This document shows positions 10,453 to 21,106 of a stretch of DNA of 64,000 nucleotides, one piece after another. The stretch comes from Panax quinquefolius (Eukaryota > Streptophyta > Magnoliopsida > Apiales > Araliaceae). The translations under genes were made by a program, and so were the position numbers. Where the stretch lies: NCBI GenBank assembly GCA_020205615.1, contig CM035162.1, positions 47,400,076-47,464,075 of the forward strand, given 5' to 3'. Each line of letters opens with the position of its first letter. Position 1 is the stretch's first letter. Under the pieces are notes generated by a model. That model was not told where the DNA came from, did not search any database, and saw nothing but the letters and a program-made list of their open reading frames with translations.

Positions 10453-11253
10453 GAAGGCTTCTTAGCCTACCCCCTAGAGCGTGAAATCGAATTTTGTATT
10501 GACCCTAGTATAAAACCCATTTCTAAAATCATCAAATCTTTTCTTCACCTAAAACGAACGTGTAATGTGCCAAAGACGTTGGCTCGAGCTGTTGAAGATT
10601 ACGATCGTACCATTCAATATCATCGTGGGAAAAATGAACGTGGTAGCTGACGCGTTGAGTTGAAGATCATATGCGTTTACGAGTGTGATGTTGTTAACAC
10701 AAAGACCCATTTTGTATAACTTACAAATGATGGAGATAGAGTTAAAGACTCTAGGGACCCACGTGAAGATAACGAATATATGATTAGAATAGACTTGAAT
10801 CGATAAAGTTAAAGCTGCTCAAGCTACATACTCAGAGCTGATGAATGTGAAAAAGAAGGTTCAAGAGGGCGTTATTCTAGAAGCAAGAATCGATGAAGAG
10901 AGGAAATCTCAACCCTCGATTTTATTGGCCCATTTGAAATCCTTGATCGAGTAGGAATTGTGGCCTATAGACTCGTTTTACCGCCAAGTATGTCGCGTGT
11001 TCATAACGTTTTTAACGTATCGACGTTACGTAAATATGGGGACGACCCGCACCACATTAATAATTTAGAACCGGACGTTATAGCGGAGGATTTAACGTAT
11101 AAGGAGATACGTGTTAACATCTTGGATAAGAAGGATAATATTCGACGCTCAAAGGTTATACCTCAAGAGTTAGAATTTGAAGTGAAGTCAAGGTACCCTC
11201 AAATGTTCGGCATACCAGGTACGTACATAAATTTCGAGGGCGAAATTTTATAA
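10453..11253 (+). pseudogene. Y1 fused pol remnants ending in the integrase C-terminus
   Basis: Three pieces of a chromovirus polyprotein are joined by deletion. First is the start of reverse transcriptase (LEREIEFCIDP, ~10475-10510). Next is the RNase H end and linker (RTIQYHRGK...VVADAL, ~10605-10650, then VQEGVILEARIDEER, ~10858-10905). Last is the integrase C-terminal region (960-aa-type ending: YRL.LPPSM.RVHNVFNVSTLRKY, 10960-11253, ending in FEGEIL just before the polypurine tract). The integrase catalytic domain is absent. The last piece is open from about 10915 to 11253; upstream frames are broken. Confidence 0.78.
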
Positions 11254-11681
11254 GGAGGGGAGATTGTGAGACCCCAGATTTTATGAATAAAGATTTAATT
11301 TTCTCGAAATAATTTTTTAATATTATGGTCTTGATTTGATGTAATGTTATAGTTGTGGGTAATATTTACAAATTTTGCAAAGTAAGCAAGTGGTTGTATA
11401 ATATTCGATTGCTTTGGGAATTCTCTTTTTTTGGGGAATATCCAGTACAACGGTATAATCATTGGTGGACCCCACAATGTAATTATTGTTTGATAGAAAA
11501 CAAAAAAATACTTTATAAAAATAATGGCGGAAGTTTTACTGTTAATCTGTTGAAACACCCTTGTTAAAAGTACTGATGTCTGGCGTGGTTGCATAGTAGT
11601 ACGGTATTGATTATTGATGCTTATGTAAGAAGTCACTCAGTATTGTTCAATCGGGTATTCGGGACACTTTTCGTGTCAGAG

Positions 11682-11940
11682 TACTATTCACTAGTTACTA
11701 TTCACTAGTTACTATTCACAGGGTACAATATTATTCCATGAGGAGATGTACTAATTTTTCAGACCCCTGGTTTAAAGTTTTAATAGTAAATCAATATGGA
11801 TCGCTGGTTTAAAATTTTAATAGTAAATCAATATGGATCGCTGGTTTAAAGTTTTAATAGTAAATCAGTATGGACCGTTGCTTTAAGTTTTAATAGTAAA
11901 CCAATCTGGATCGTCCGTTTAAAGTAAATCAATCTGGACC
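11682..11940 (+). repeat. U3 tandem repeats upstream of the Y1 TATA box
   Basis: A 15-bp 'ttactattcactag' repeat (about 11682-11722) is followed by four and a half copies of a ~37-bp unit 'ggtttaaagttttaatagtaaatcaat' (about 11768-11940). Their place 35-290 bp upstream of the TATA box is that of an enhancer. The other Y LTRs carry a different AT-rich repeat here. Confidence 0.75.
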
Positions 11941-11974
11941 ATTCATAAGTTAGTTATTATGCAGTCTATTCTTC

Positions 11975-11982
11975 TATAAATA
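11975..11982 (+). promoter_or_regulatory. TATA box of Y1 LTR
   Basis: TATAAATA, conserved as TATAAATAGAAGCTCATTC in 44182 and, on the minus strand, at 38841-38848 and 57160-57167. Transcription should begin about 30 bp downstream, so everything after ~12005 lies in R-U5. Confidence 0.7.
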
Positions 11983-12139
11983 GAAGCTCATTCCTTCATT
12001 ATTTCTTACGAATTCACTGAAACTCTAGAGAGAAAAGTTATAGAGAAACTATAGAAAAGTATTCTGCTACTTCCCTACTCTTATATTTAGTTTCTTTTAC
12101 AGTAAGGGGTATTATTTCTTTTGTATTCATTAAGAGAAC

Positions 12140-12500
12140 TTCTGTTATTCCATTATTTATTATTCTATTGGAATAACTCAGATACGCTGCCACCCTATAC
12201 TTGGTGAAATTCTTACATTATTTCATTCTTTATTATTCTCGCTAATATCATGTCTATCGTTCTGGCGGGACACAGTTCCATTATTTATTATTCTGTCGGA
12301 ATAACCTATCTGTGCATTTTACGCCGGACCTGGTTCCATTCTTTATTATTCTGTTGAAATATCCTGACTGTGTGTTTTACGCTGGACCTGGTTCCGTTAT
12401 TTATTATTCTGTTGGAATAACCTGCCTGTGTGGTCTATCGCATGCATGGTGATTTCTTTTGTTGTTCCATTCCTTATTATACTCAGTTGGTTAAAACTTT
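12140..12500 (+). repeat. ~58-bp tandem repeat in Y1 R-U5 (hairpin-like)
   Basis: Five to six units of 'ttccattctttattattctgttggaata..cctg', each with the short inverted repeat ATTCCA...TGGAAT or TTCC...GGAA around a constant 'ttatttattattctg' loop. Same array in all Y LTRs. Confidence 0.75.
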
Positions 12501-12724
12501 GACTTCTATACTCCATAAAATTAGTGGAATAGCCTTGATATTTGCGCTTCATCCAGTCTCTTTTCATGGAAATAGTATTCGGAGCATTCTTGAATTTTAC
12601 TCTACAAAGCAGTATCATGTTGACAGTTTTGACGTTATCAGTTCCTAGATAAATTAATTCTTGAACTTGTTTTATTGAATTCTTATATCATTGTCATCAT
12701 CCTCATGTTTATATTTTGTTGAAA

Positions 12725-12985
12725 GTCATCTCGGCAGAGTAGTGGTGTATAGATGGACTTGGTATGATTATGACCGTGGATTATTCGGTGTAATCATGGC
12801 CAGTAACGTTACAAATGATGTGGTAAAAGTCCTCATTGGTCGTAGTGCATTGATGGACAGTTGTTGGCATGATCATGACCATTAATGAATACACGAATGT
12901 CCTTGGCCCGTAGTGCATGGATAATTTGTGGTCGTGATACTAAAGAATATCCTTGGCCGTAGTGCAGGGGTGATTCAATGATGTG
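12725..12985 (+). repeat. GTAGTGC hairpin array in Y1 R-U5
   Basis: About five units spaced ~50-70 bp contain the core GCCCGTAGTG or a variant. The core is flanked by near-complementary arms, for example 12829-12858 (gtcctcattgg ... attgatggac). Counterparts lie at 45060-45350, 49810-50110, 37800-38060 (minus) and 56130-56440 (minus). See the finding on compensated stems. Confidence 0.7.
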
Positions 12986-13522
12986 GATTATTTATTAAGC
13001 TGAGCCCCAGCGATAAAGTAATGAAAAACCTTTTAAATCATAGAAGGTAGTAGATTTTATTCCCTACTTAACTCTTCTAATGGATTGCTTATTCCGCTGC
13101 AGTTAAACTTGATAGTTATTATATTTTATAAGTTTAACACTGTTGAAGGCTAACGATAAATTATTATGCATTATCTTAGTCATAATATTTCTTACTGGGC
13201 TAGTTGAGCTCACCCTTTCTTTCACTTTATTCACTTGAGAAATGAGAACGTGGTACCGGGACTAGTCGGAAACAGTGATGGTCCTAGATGGTGCATTAGT
13301 AGTCCTCACTATTCTGTGAAATAGTGTGATAATAATTGTAATGAGGACTCCTTTTGAGTTTGTATATTCTCTAGTAGACAATATTTGTATTCAAACTCAC
13401 AGTTTATGTTTTGTCGTATTGTACAAGACAATTGTATTATTAAGTTGTATTTGAATTATGTATCATATATGTATCTGGCGACTCAAGATAGGTGATGTAT
13501 ACCTAATTTTGGGGGCGTCACA

Positions 13523-13997
13523 ACAGGGTTTGGATTTCCTCAGATGGTTTTCATGCCCACGAGGAGTTCGGCACTGCTTTGTACATTATTTTCTCGAAGA
13601 TGTTTTGCATCTCGAAAATTTAAAACAATCAAGCCGAACACGTAATAAAAACGGAAGTGTAAAAGGTCTTAATAACTATTGAGCATAAGGGTTTGAAAAA
13701 TCTCTTTTACAAAACATCACTGCTATATCTTGTTTAAAATTGAATTTTTACATAAATTCAAACCCTTTGTATATAGCTGTGAATGAGGCCTCACATTACT
13801 TCCAAATACATCACATTGACCCACACAGACACACATTCATATAATAGTTTCCTGAAAAAAGGCGGTCACCGTGGTAACACGGATGTCGGGGGTGCCTAAA
13901 ACCTTCCCTCCGCATAATCAAGCCCCCGGACCCTAATGAATCTCGGTTTTATAGACCCGTTTAGCAGTGCCACATCACTAGGTCAATGTGCAAACCT
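13523..13997 (+). repeat. O2 5' LTR, left fragment
   Basis: Plus-strand counterpart of 9120-9500 (minus) in O1. It includes the 'ggtgcctaaaaccttccctccgcataatcaag' block, split here into short phrases, and continues at 18077 after the X solo LTR. Its left end is cut at the Y1 LTR. Confidence 0.75.
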
Positions 13998-14599
13998 TGA
14001 GGATCCCGAATCCGAGGTCCCGAATCACCGCGGATCTGGCTCGATCATTCTATAACTACTATTACTATTTGTGGAAGATATAAACATAAATTGTTTATAC
14101 ATAAACTTACATACTTTTCCCCAAGGTCGAGTAACCTTAACTTATACATAATACATAACTTTTCTAACGTATAACAACATTAATATCAAAAAATACAAAT
14201 CTAACTGCACGCGTCTACTAAAGCTGGAACTGTCTTGGACCTTTTCTTGTATCCGACGTATTCGCCTTAATCTGCAATGTTTTATCATGATATAGCAAGG
14301 GTGAGCATAAAAGTTGCCCAGCAAGTTTAAATTCAACAATATAACGATATATCATAATTGAAATGATTTGAATAATTTGCTGGCTATAATTCAGCAATAT
14401 AATTGTGAACTAGCAGGAACAAATTTATGACTGAACAAGTATTATACATGAACAAATATATCTGAACCAACTGGTAATGAAGGTGATCGACCTTTCATAC
14501 CGACTTATACATGCAATATGTACAGAGTACAATTCATAGCAACCAGCAATGATTAACCATAAGCTTATCCGAATAAAACAACTCTTAGTAGAGTTAAGT

Positions 14600-15720
14600 A
14601 AAAACAAAATTGCCTAAACCGTTGATTACCGCTACGCAATTTATACCGCTTTATCCGAAGACCTAATATTAGTAATATAGATCTCCAATATTAGAATAAT
14701 ATCATCACAATAAAATACTATTCTATATATATACATAGAATAACCTAAACATATAACACATAACCCTATCAATCTATAACACACATAAGACTCGGTATCA
14801 AGTCAAACTTTGGCAGTCTGAGTTGAACCCGACACAAATCTGACATCCCGACGGTCTAGTCGGACAAAACTTTGAGTTTAAGTTCAATTAAACTCTGACT
14901 AACACTTAACAATTAACTTAGATAATTTTAATATCAGTTAAAATATTTTTCATAGACTTATAATAATTTTTAGATAATTATTACCATTTATCGCGTATTT
15001 TTAATCTTTAATAACGTATTTAAATGAATTAAATACCACATAATTCTTTTATCATTAATAATTATTTATTATCAAATATTAATGAAATACATGTCATAAT
15101 ATTATAATATATTTATAATATCACAAAGTATTTTTAATACTTTAAAATCACCTTTATATGATTTTAAAACCGAATTAAATTCATTAGCCGTTAATTAATT
15201 ACTATTAATATTAAAATATTAATATTTTCATGAAAAAATATCAAAAGTTATATTTTATAACTTAAAATATTTTTCTAACACTTAAATCATTTTTATATAA
15301 TTTATAAAGCATTAATTCTATTTTTCCATAATTTATTTAATATATTTATTAAATAAACTAATTATCATTAATATTGATTACTTAATGAATTTCATTACAA
15401 AATATTAAAAGTCACTAAAAATAACTTAAAATATTTTCTTTTACCATAATATAATTTTTCAAGTATTTAAATAATTTTAAATAATTTATTTAATATTATA
15501 ATTAAATAAATTAAATACCATTTATATTCCAAAAATATTAAATATTTATGAAATATACTCTAAATAATTAAAAACTATTTTTCGGACTTTAAAAAATAAT
15601 TTTTACGAAATTTATTATGTATTTTTAATAATTAAAACTATTTTTATCTATTTTAAATAATTTCGGAAAATCGAAAAATAAATTAATTAGAAAGCTGTCA
15701 TTAAAAGGGCCATATAATGA
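14600..15720 (-). other. Very AT-rich, gene-free part of X-A
   Basis: A/T-dominated sequence with many 'taaatatttt' words; counterparts in X-C (32170-33230) and X-D (61320-62420). No features beyond homopolymer and TA/TAA runs. Confidence 0.6.
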
Positions 15721-15955
15721 CAGACAAAAATCATATAGGTGTTCTTGGTACATTTTTGAAATTCTTGCCTGAAACTCATCGCTTTAATTAGTGAGTGCTA
15801 CTTTGTTCGTTTCTTATTTCCAATCCATACATGTTCTTGGCTAACTAATGATTTTAGATCGTAGTACTAATGTAATATTACATGTTCCAAAAAATGATAG
15901 GTCATACCACATCACACTTAGCAGATCTGAGTCTTTAAAAACTCTGACAACGATG

Positions 15956-16664
15956 TTCTTCATTTCTGGGTTTTCCAGAAATGAAGAATAGTTCAAGGGT
16001 GCTACTTTAGATCCTTGTATCTTTCAGTATAAGTATTGTTTGTGTGACATAAAGGTTCATTCATGTAGAGTACATATCAAAGTACAATTATATAACCTTA
16101 ACTCAACTTAAAAACATCACAAACGCAAGATCTGGACTGGTCAAACTAAGGGTCACGAACTGTTCTTGAAGATTCTGGGTTTTCCAGAATCTTCATCCAG
16201 TCAGTTGGTCAACGTGGTTTTGACCACGATTAATTTTCAATATGCTAAGGCTCTGAGTAATATAAGGGCATATATATGTAGTCCATATGTCAGGCTACAA
16301 CCTTAAACAATAACCTGGCCAAAACTAACAACAAGCAGTAAGATCAGAGCCAAACAAAACGTTGTCAGATAACATGCTGAGTTCTGGGTTGCCCAGAAGC
16401 TTACTCCCGTGATCGGTCAACGCTATTTGACCCTTAATAACTTTTGATTTACACATGATCTGGACTTGATTCAAGTTCCAGATCAAATTCTATACTACAC
16501 ACAACAAGTTCAAACTCTTAAAACACAAAAACACTTAACAGGAAAAGATCTATGAGCCCTGACATTCGGCTGTCAGGCCATGTTTTAGGGTTCATAGATC
16601 TGTTCTAAAAACTTTGATTTCGAGCATCAAAATGATATGGATCTGGGTTTTGACAACCCAGATC
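15956..16664 (-). repeat. X-A hairpin modules, ~209-bp period
   Basis: Perfect inverted repeats occur at 15956-15988 (14-bp stem, loop GTTTT), 16167-16195 (12-bp stem, loop GTTTT), 16382-16398 (7-bp stem, loop TTG) and 16640-16664 (10-bp stem, loop TTGAC). The first three apices are 209 bp apart. Companion hairpins GGTCAA...TTGACC lie at 16206-16226 and 16415-16432, and CCTGACA...TGTCAGG at 16558-16577. All lie downstream of the minus-strand TATA box, so they would be transcribed. Confidence 0.78.
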
Positions 16665-16920
16665 ATCAAATGACACCCTCTAACACATATCTAAACAACA
16701 AATCCTAACATCTAACACTAGATCATAAAATTTCTAGAATTAGGGTTTTATACCTTTAAAACTTTGATCTTTGATTTCTGACCATTGAATCTGATCTTGG
16801 TAAGTTGGGATATTGTCATGGCTCATCTTATCACTCTCTCTCACTTCCCATTTCCGAAATATAGAGAGAGAAAAGGTTGGGCAAAATGAAAAGTCAAGTA
16901 ACCTTTTCTCTCTCCTTTTA

Positions 16921-16931
16921 ATTTATATAAT
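16921..16931 (-). promoter_or_regulatory. Candidate TATA box of X-A LTR
   Basis: Minus-strand TTATATAAAT, followed in sense by a GAGAGA-rich leader; the diverged copy X-D has TATATATAG followed by GGAGAGAGA at the equivalent place (60112). Confidence 0.45.
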
Positions 16932-17109
16932 TGTTGACATGTAATGAAATGGCTGAGCTCTAGCTGCTGGATTGCTGTCAAATATAGTCACATTGAGTAG
17001 ATAGAGTTGCTAACCAACTCCATTTTGTCTAGATTTGCAAGTTAAATCAAATAATGCACTAAGGGTATAATGGTCTTTTTGATTTCTAATTTAATGGCAT
17101 TTTAGTAAA

Positions 17110-17830
17110 TGGCCAAACCCTTACGATTTAGGGTTTAGGGTTTGAACCATTTTAGGGTTTAGGGTTTAACCCTTGACTTGCAAATTTAATTTCTAAGATT
17201 TCCGAATTTCGGTTTTAAAAATCAAAAATTAAAATTTCTAAATTATAATTAGGATTTCCTAATTATATTAAAATTTCTTAATCACAATTAAATCTTTCTA
17301 ATTAGGATTAACATTCCTGAATTAAAATCGCTAATTTAGTAATTAGGGTCGTAATTGGTCATTAGGGTTTATAAACCACTATTTAGGGTTTCTAATAGAA
17401 AAATAAATCTTCTAATTTAGAAATTAAATTTTCGTGATTAGATTAGGGTTTTCTAATTACTCATAAATTGAAAATTAGGATTAGGGTTTCCTAATTAACA
17501 TTACAATTATTAAATTAACACTTAGGTTTTCCCTAATTATAAATTAGGGTTCTTAATCCCGAAATTAGGGTTTCTAATAATTAGGTTTTCTAATTATTAG
17601 GGTTTCGAGTAAATCTTTAGGATTTTTCCTAATTAATTATAACTTGATAACGCTAAACCTTATACATAGCATTCGTATTCCCAAACTAAGGTTTCATACA
17701 CCGAATTAGGGTTTCGGATTCCCGAAAATGAAATTAGGGTTTTCAGAACCGGTTTCTAGGGTTTCTTATAATTCGGTAGGATTTTCTAACTGAACGTTGA
17801 CATTCTTAATATATACTTAGGGTTTGTTAC
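17110..17830 (-). repeat. Telomere-like TTTAGGG motifs in X-A U3
   Basis: Two tandem TTTAGGG pairs (about 17129-17144 and 17150-17168) and at least eight scattered TTAGGGTTT words lie in ~700 bp. On the sense (minus) strand they read AAACCCTAA, the plant telo-box. The same feature occurs in X-B, X-C and X-D. Confidence 0.75.
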
Positions 17831-18076
17831 AGATATCGTTTATCTGGTCAACCCTTGACCCTTAACTACATATTGTACACATATACACAGAATATATTCA
17901 CGTATTTCCTTAATCTTGAATAATTCACCTAAATCCTTCACAGAATTTTGAAATCCTCAAAATTCCATCTTAAAAATATCAAATGCATACACTAATTTTC
18001 AGTTTAGGTTCTAATTTTGAACCTTAAATCAATTAATAAAAATTTTAAAAATATTCAAAATTCTCGGGTTGTCACA

Positions 18077-18255
18077 TTTCTCGGTTGTGTTGGTACAACC
18101 ATATAAAAAACCAACTGGCAACTCTTACAGTCCATTCGTCGACATATACATGTCAGACCTTTTCACAACTTGTTTTTTCAAACAAATCTCACCTAACATG
18201 AGAACACCAAAAGACAATAACAGAAAAGGGACAAATAAAAATCCCGACGTCGACA
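18077..18255 (+). repeat. O2 5' LTR, right fragment
   Basis: Continues 13997 and ends at the LTR terminus CCGACGTCGACA (18255), just before the primer-binding site. Confidence 0.8.
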
Positions 18256-18275
18256 GGTGGCGACTCTGTTGGGGA
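18256..18275 (+). other. O2 primer-binding site
   Basis: GGTGGCGACTCTGTTGGGGA follows the LTR end directly; same type as in O1 and O3. Confidence 0.7.
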
Positions 18276-18901
18276 GACCAGTAAGAGGGCTTAAGCCGTT
18301 ATTACAATATTTTCAAAACTGTTGTATGCTTGTGTATGGATGTTGCATTTACATTTATGATGAATGTGTACGAATGCATATATTGATTGCACTTAATGCT
18401 TTACACTATATCTGCTTGTGATATGAGTGCTTCACACATGTCATCATTTTCATAAACGGTGAGACATGTTGTATGTGAATGTATGTTATGTGGTTCCTCC
18501 ACCAGGAGGCTATCCTGTCGGTGTTTGATTACTGGACTCGTAGGGAGACTAATTCCAACGAGGCTCGGGAAAGGCACCACCCAGATTCGCTCTAGTTTAA
18601 AGACCGGATTAACTTCCCGTCAAGTAGATTGCGATGATCTGGGAACCTTCATGCCAAAAAGGATATGTCTAATGGGAAATATGAAGAAATATGTGTACAT
18701 ACATATTTAAATTAACATGTTATCTTGTATTACAAACAGCTAACATCCGTTTTGCAGGATAATATTCCTAAAACGAATACATCACATAGCATGTAAACAT
18801 TTACACATTCCCTAAGACTAAACTATGCAAGTCTTTCGCGGGAAACAATCGGACCTACTACCCGTTCAAAGTCCAAAAAGGCCATGAGCCTACAGCCAAT
18901 T
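18276..18901 (+). other. O2 untranslated leader
   Basis: Homologous to the O1 and O3 leaders; contains 'cctccaccaggaggctatcc' and 'gaaccttcatgcc' phrases. The short frames here are broken and not conserved between the three copies. Confidence 0.65.
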
Positions 18902-21080
18902 ATGTCTTCATCTGACCAGGATAATCTTAATCCTGTTTCTCACGAAGAATTCAACGGATTAAGTAAACAAATTATAGATTTGGATGTTCTGCTTAAAGAA
19001 CTACATCAGTCTACTCAATGCCCAAAAATTCCCATACATATAGAATCCTCTACACAGGGAAGAACCCAAGGTTCGAAAAAAACAAACTCGGAATCTCAGT
19101 TGATTACAACAAACAAAAACCCTGAAAACACCAATCTCAAAGGAGATCTAGACACCGGTGACATCAGGAAAAAAGTCCTTCAAATGGAAGAAACCTTTCA
19201 TTCTATCAAAGGAATTGGAGCACATGGGAGTGTCTCATATGCTAACCTTTGTATATTCCCTGGTGTTCATTATCCAGAGAAGTTCAAAACTCCTAACTTC
19301 AAAAGTATGACGGGTTAGGAGATCAATACACACATTTGAAGGTGTTCATTAGAGAACGTGGATCTTATGCAGCGGACGGGAAGCTCAGAATGCAGCTGTT
19401 CCAAAAGACTCTGACTGGAGGAGCCCGTTCGTGGTATACTAGATTAGACAACTCAAAGATCTATAGTTGGGAAGACCTAGCTCATGCCGTCCTCACTCAA
19501 TACAACTTATAGTCTCAGATGGCTCCTAACCGGTACCAGATTACCAAGGTCAAGAAATAGTCCAATGAGTCTTTCACAGAGTATGCTCAAAGGTGGAGGC
19601 GCCTTGCTGCTCAAGTTATTCCCTCTATGATAGAGTCATAAATGGTTATAACCTTCATAGACATACAAGAAGCTCCTTTCTATGAGAGAGTCTTAGCTGG
19701 CATTGGTAAACCATTTTTTGAAATGATCAAACATGGAGAGATGGCTAAAATGGGGTTGAAGTCAGGAAAGATTCAAGACCTATCCACTCTTAAAGCAGTT
19801 GCTGAACACATCCAGTCCATAACTTATGGAAACAACCCCCAGAGGGTCCATAAAAAGAAAGACGAAGATGTTTCCTTGATACTACAATGTCAAAAAGGCA
19901 ATCAGAATATGCCTATCCAGAGGAGAAACTACTCCCCTTTTCAAGCACAGTCTTCAAACCCTCTATTGCTTAAAGGTGGAGAAGTAAAACGCACTCAAAC
20001 GTTCACACCCTTAGGGGATTCGCTCGAGAATATTCTTACTCTTCTGACGACTCAGAAGAAAATCACACATCTTCTTCCACCAGCCAACCCGAATGGGAAG
20101 GGTTTCAATGCTACTCGGAAGTGTGCTTATCATGTCGGGGCACCTGGATATGATACTCAAGATTGTTGGGCCTTAAAACATAAGATCCACGATTTAATAC
20201 ACAACGGTGACATCGTGGTCACCAAGCTAGATCAATCTCACGTGCAAGACAACCCTCTTCCTCAACACAAAGAAGAAGAGGTTAATATAATTAATTAGAG
20301 CAATGGACAGAGTTCCAATTTTAATGGTGAATCATCCCAGACCATCAAAGACGGTGTTGGCAAATGGGATTATGCAAAGTTCCAGTTTGTGATGGAACGA
20401 AAGATGAAAGCTCTATGTAAGCAAATTGAGCAATTGGCAGAACTGGTGATCCATCAGCATCAAGTCACATGCCAATTAGTCAGCCAGGAGCATGCTAGTC
20501 TCCTCCCTTTTGTTATGAATACTCCATCATCTCCTTCAGAAAATCAAACACTGGAGGACAAAGTTGCGAAGAGAGCAAATGCCAAAGCCTGTCGGGATTT
20601 TACCAATAGAAGGGAATTTGCAAACTTGGGCCAACCAATGGAGGAGATATTTCAAATGTTGATCAATGAAGGAAGGATTACCTCACTTCTACCTCTAATT
20701 AAACCCCATTCAAGACGGTTCAATTCTGATGGAGTATGTCAGTATCATTCCCATTCTCGTGGTCACAGCACGGAAGAATGATGGGCACTCCGCCACCTTA
20801 TTCAGAATCTAATTGACAGCGGTGTCCTACAATTGGAAGACGATGATATTGTGCTATTGGAGAATGAGAATACCTGTCCTACTAAATGGAAGGGATTGGT
20901 AGCAGTTATATCCACTGAGGTTGCTGGGACTATCAAATCATTCATAATACAAGAAATTCAACTTAAAGGAGTTGACAATCCTTTAAAAGTGGCTGCACCA
21001 GAGCCAATTAGCTTACTATTCAGACCACAATATCCTGTTATCAGCTTACAAAAAGTCCTATGGAATTGGAGAAGCTGAAG
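18902..21080 (+). pseudogene. O2 gag polyprotein remnant with two zinc-knuckle-like motifs
   Basis: ATG at 18902 (MSSSDQ) was chosen because O1 and O3 start at the same place. A one-base deletion near 19298 shifts frame; from 19300 to 21065 the protein continues in one frame with in-frame stops at about 19511, 19558, 19639, 20296 and 20779. Recognisable parts are the gag core (GARSWYTRLDNS, YAQRWRRLAAQ), a first knuckle CAYH..APGYDTQDCWALKHKI (20120-20190) and a second CQYHSHSRGHSTEE.WALRHLI (20740-20800). A two-base deletion near 21068 shifts frame again. The duplicated C-x2-H...C/W-ALKH motif is typical of Tat-lineage gag. Most stops fit C-to-T or G-to-A changes. Confidence 0.8.
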
Positions 21081-21106
21081 GATCCACCTCTTATACAACT
21101 GTTGCA

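Larger units (their letters stand above)
10453..13522 (+). mobile_element. Y1: deleted chromovirus (Tekay/Del-like) fragment with 3' LTR
   Basis: An ~0.8-kb internal remnant is followed by a polypurine tract (aggaggggagat, 11253-11264) and a 2258-bp LTR starting TGTGAGACCCC and ending GGGGGCGTCACA. The 5' LTR and most of the internal region are absent. The internal remnant has the same unusual deletion structure as the complete Y element at 43408-50656. Confidence 0.8.
11265..13522 (+). repeat. Y1 LTR
   Basis: TG...CA ends; homologous to the LTRs at 43408, 48174 (plus) and 37281, 55601 (minus). U3 contains a 37-bp tandem repeat, then a TATA box at 11975; the downstream part contains two arrays of hairpin-like repeats (12140-12500 and 12725-12985). 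It ends at 13522 directly against an O2 LTR fragment. No primer-binding site follows. Confidence 0.82.
13998..18076 (-). mobile_element. X-A: solo ~4.1-kb LTR inserted in O2 LTR
   Basis: On the minus strand it begins TGTGACAACCCGAGAATTTT and ends near 13998. Both flanks are one continuous O2 LTR: '...gtgcaaacct' before, 'tttctcggttgtgttggtac' after, matching the uninterrupted O3 sequence at 40265-40290. No polypurine tract or primer site adjoins it, so it is a solo LTR. The 5-bp target duplication is not recognisable. It contains no coding sequence. Inside are a telomere-motif-rich U3 (17110-17830), a minus-strand TATA-like box near 16926, and hairpin modules (15956-16664). Confidence 0.82.

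Noticed and set aside
12397..12648. Overlapping frames on both strands in Y1 LTR, with relatives in every Y LTR
   Set aside because: They are frames through the R-U5 repeats; length and stop positions vary between copies.
13993..13997. Target duplication of X-A
   Set aside because: AACCT on the left and TTTCT on the right do not agree well enough to call.
17110..17170. Interstitial telomere
   Set aside because: Only two short TTTAGGG pairs, present at the same place in all X LTRs; part of the element, not a telomere relic.
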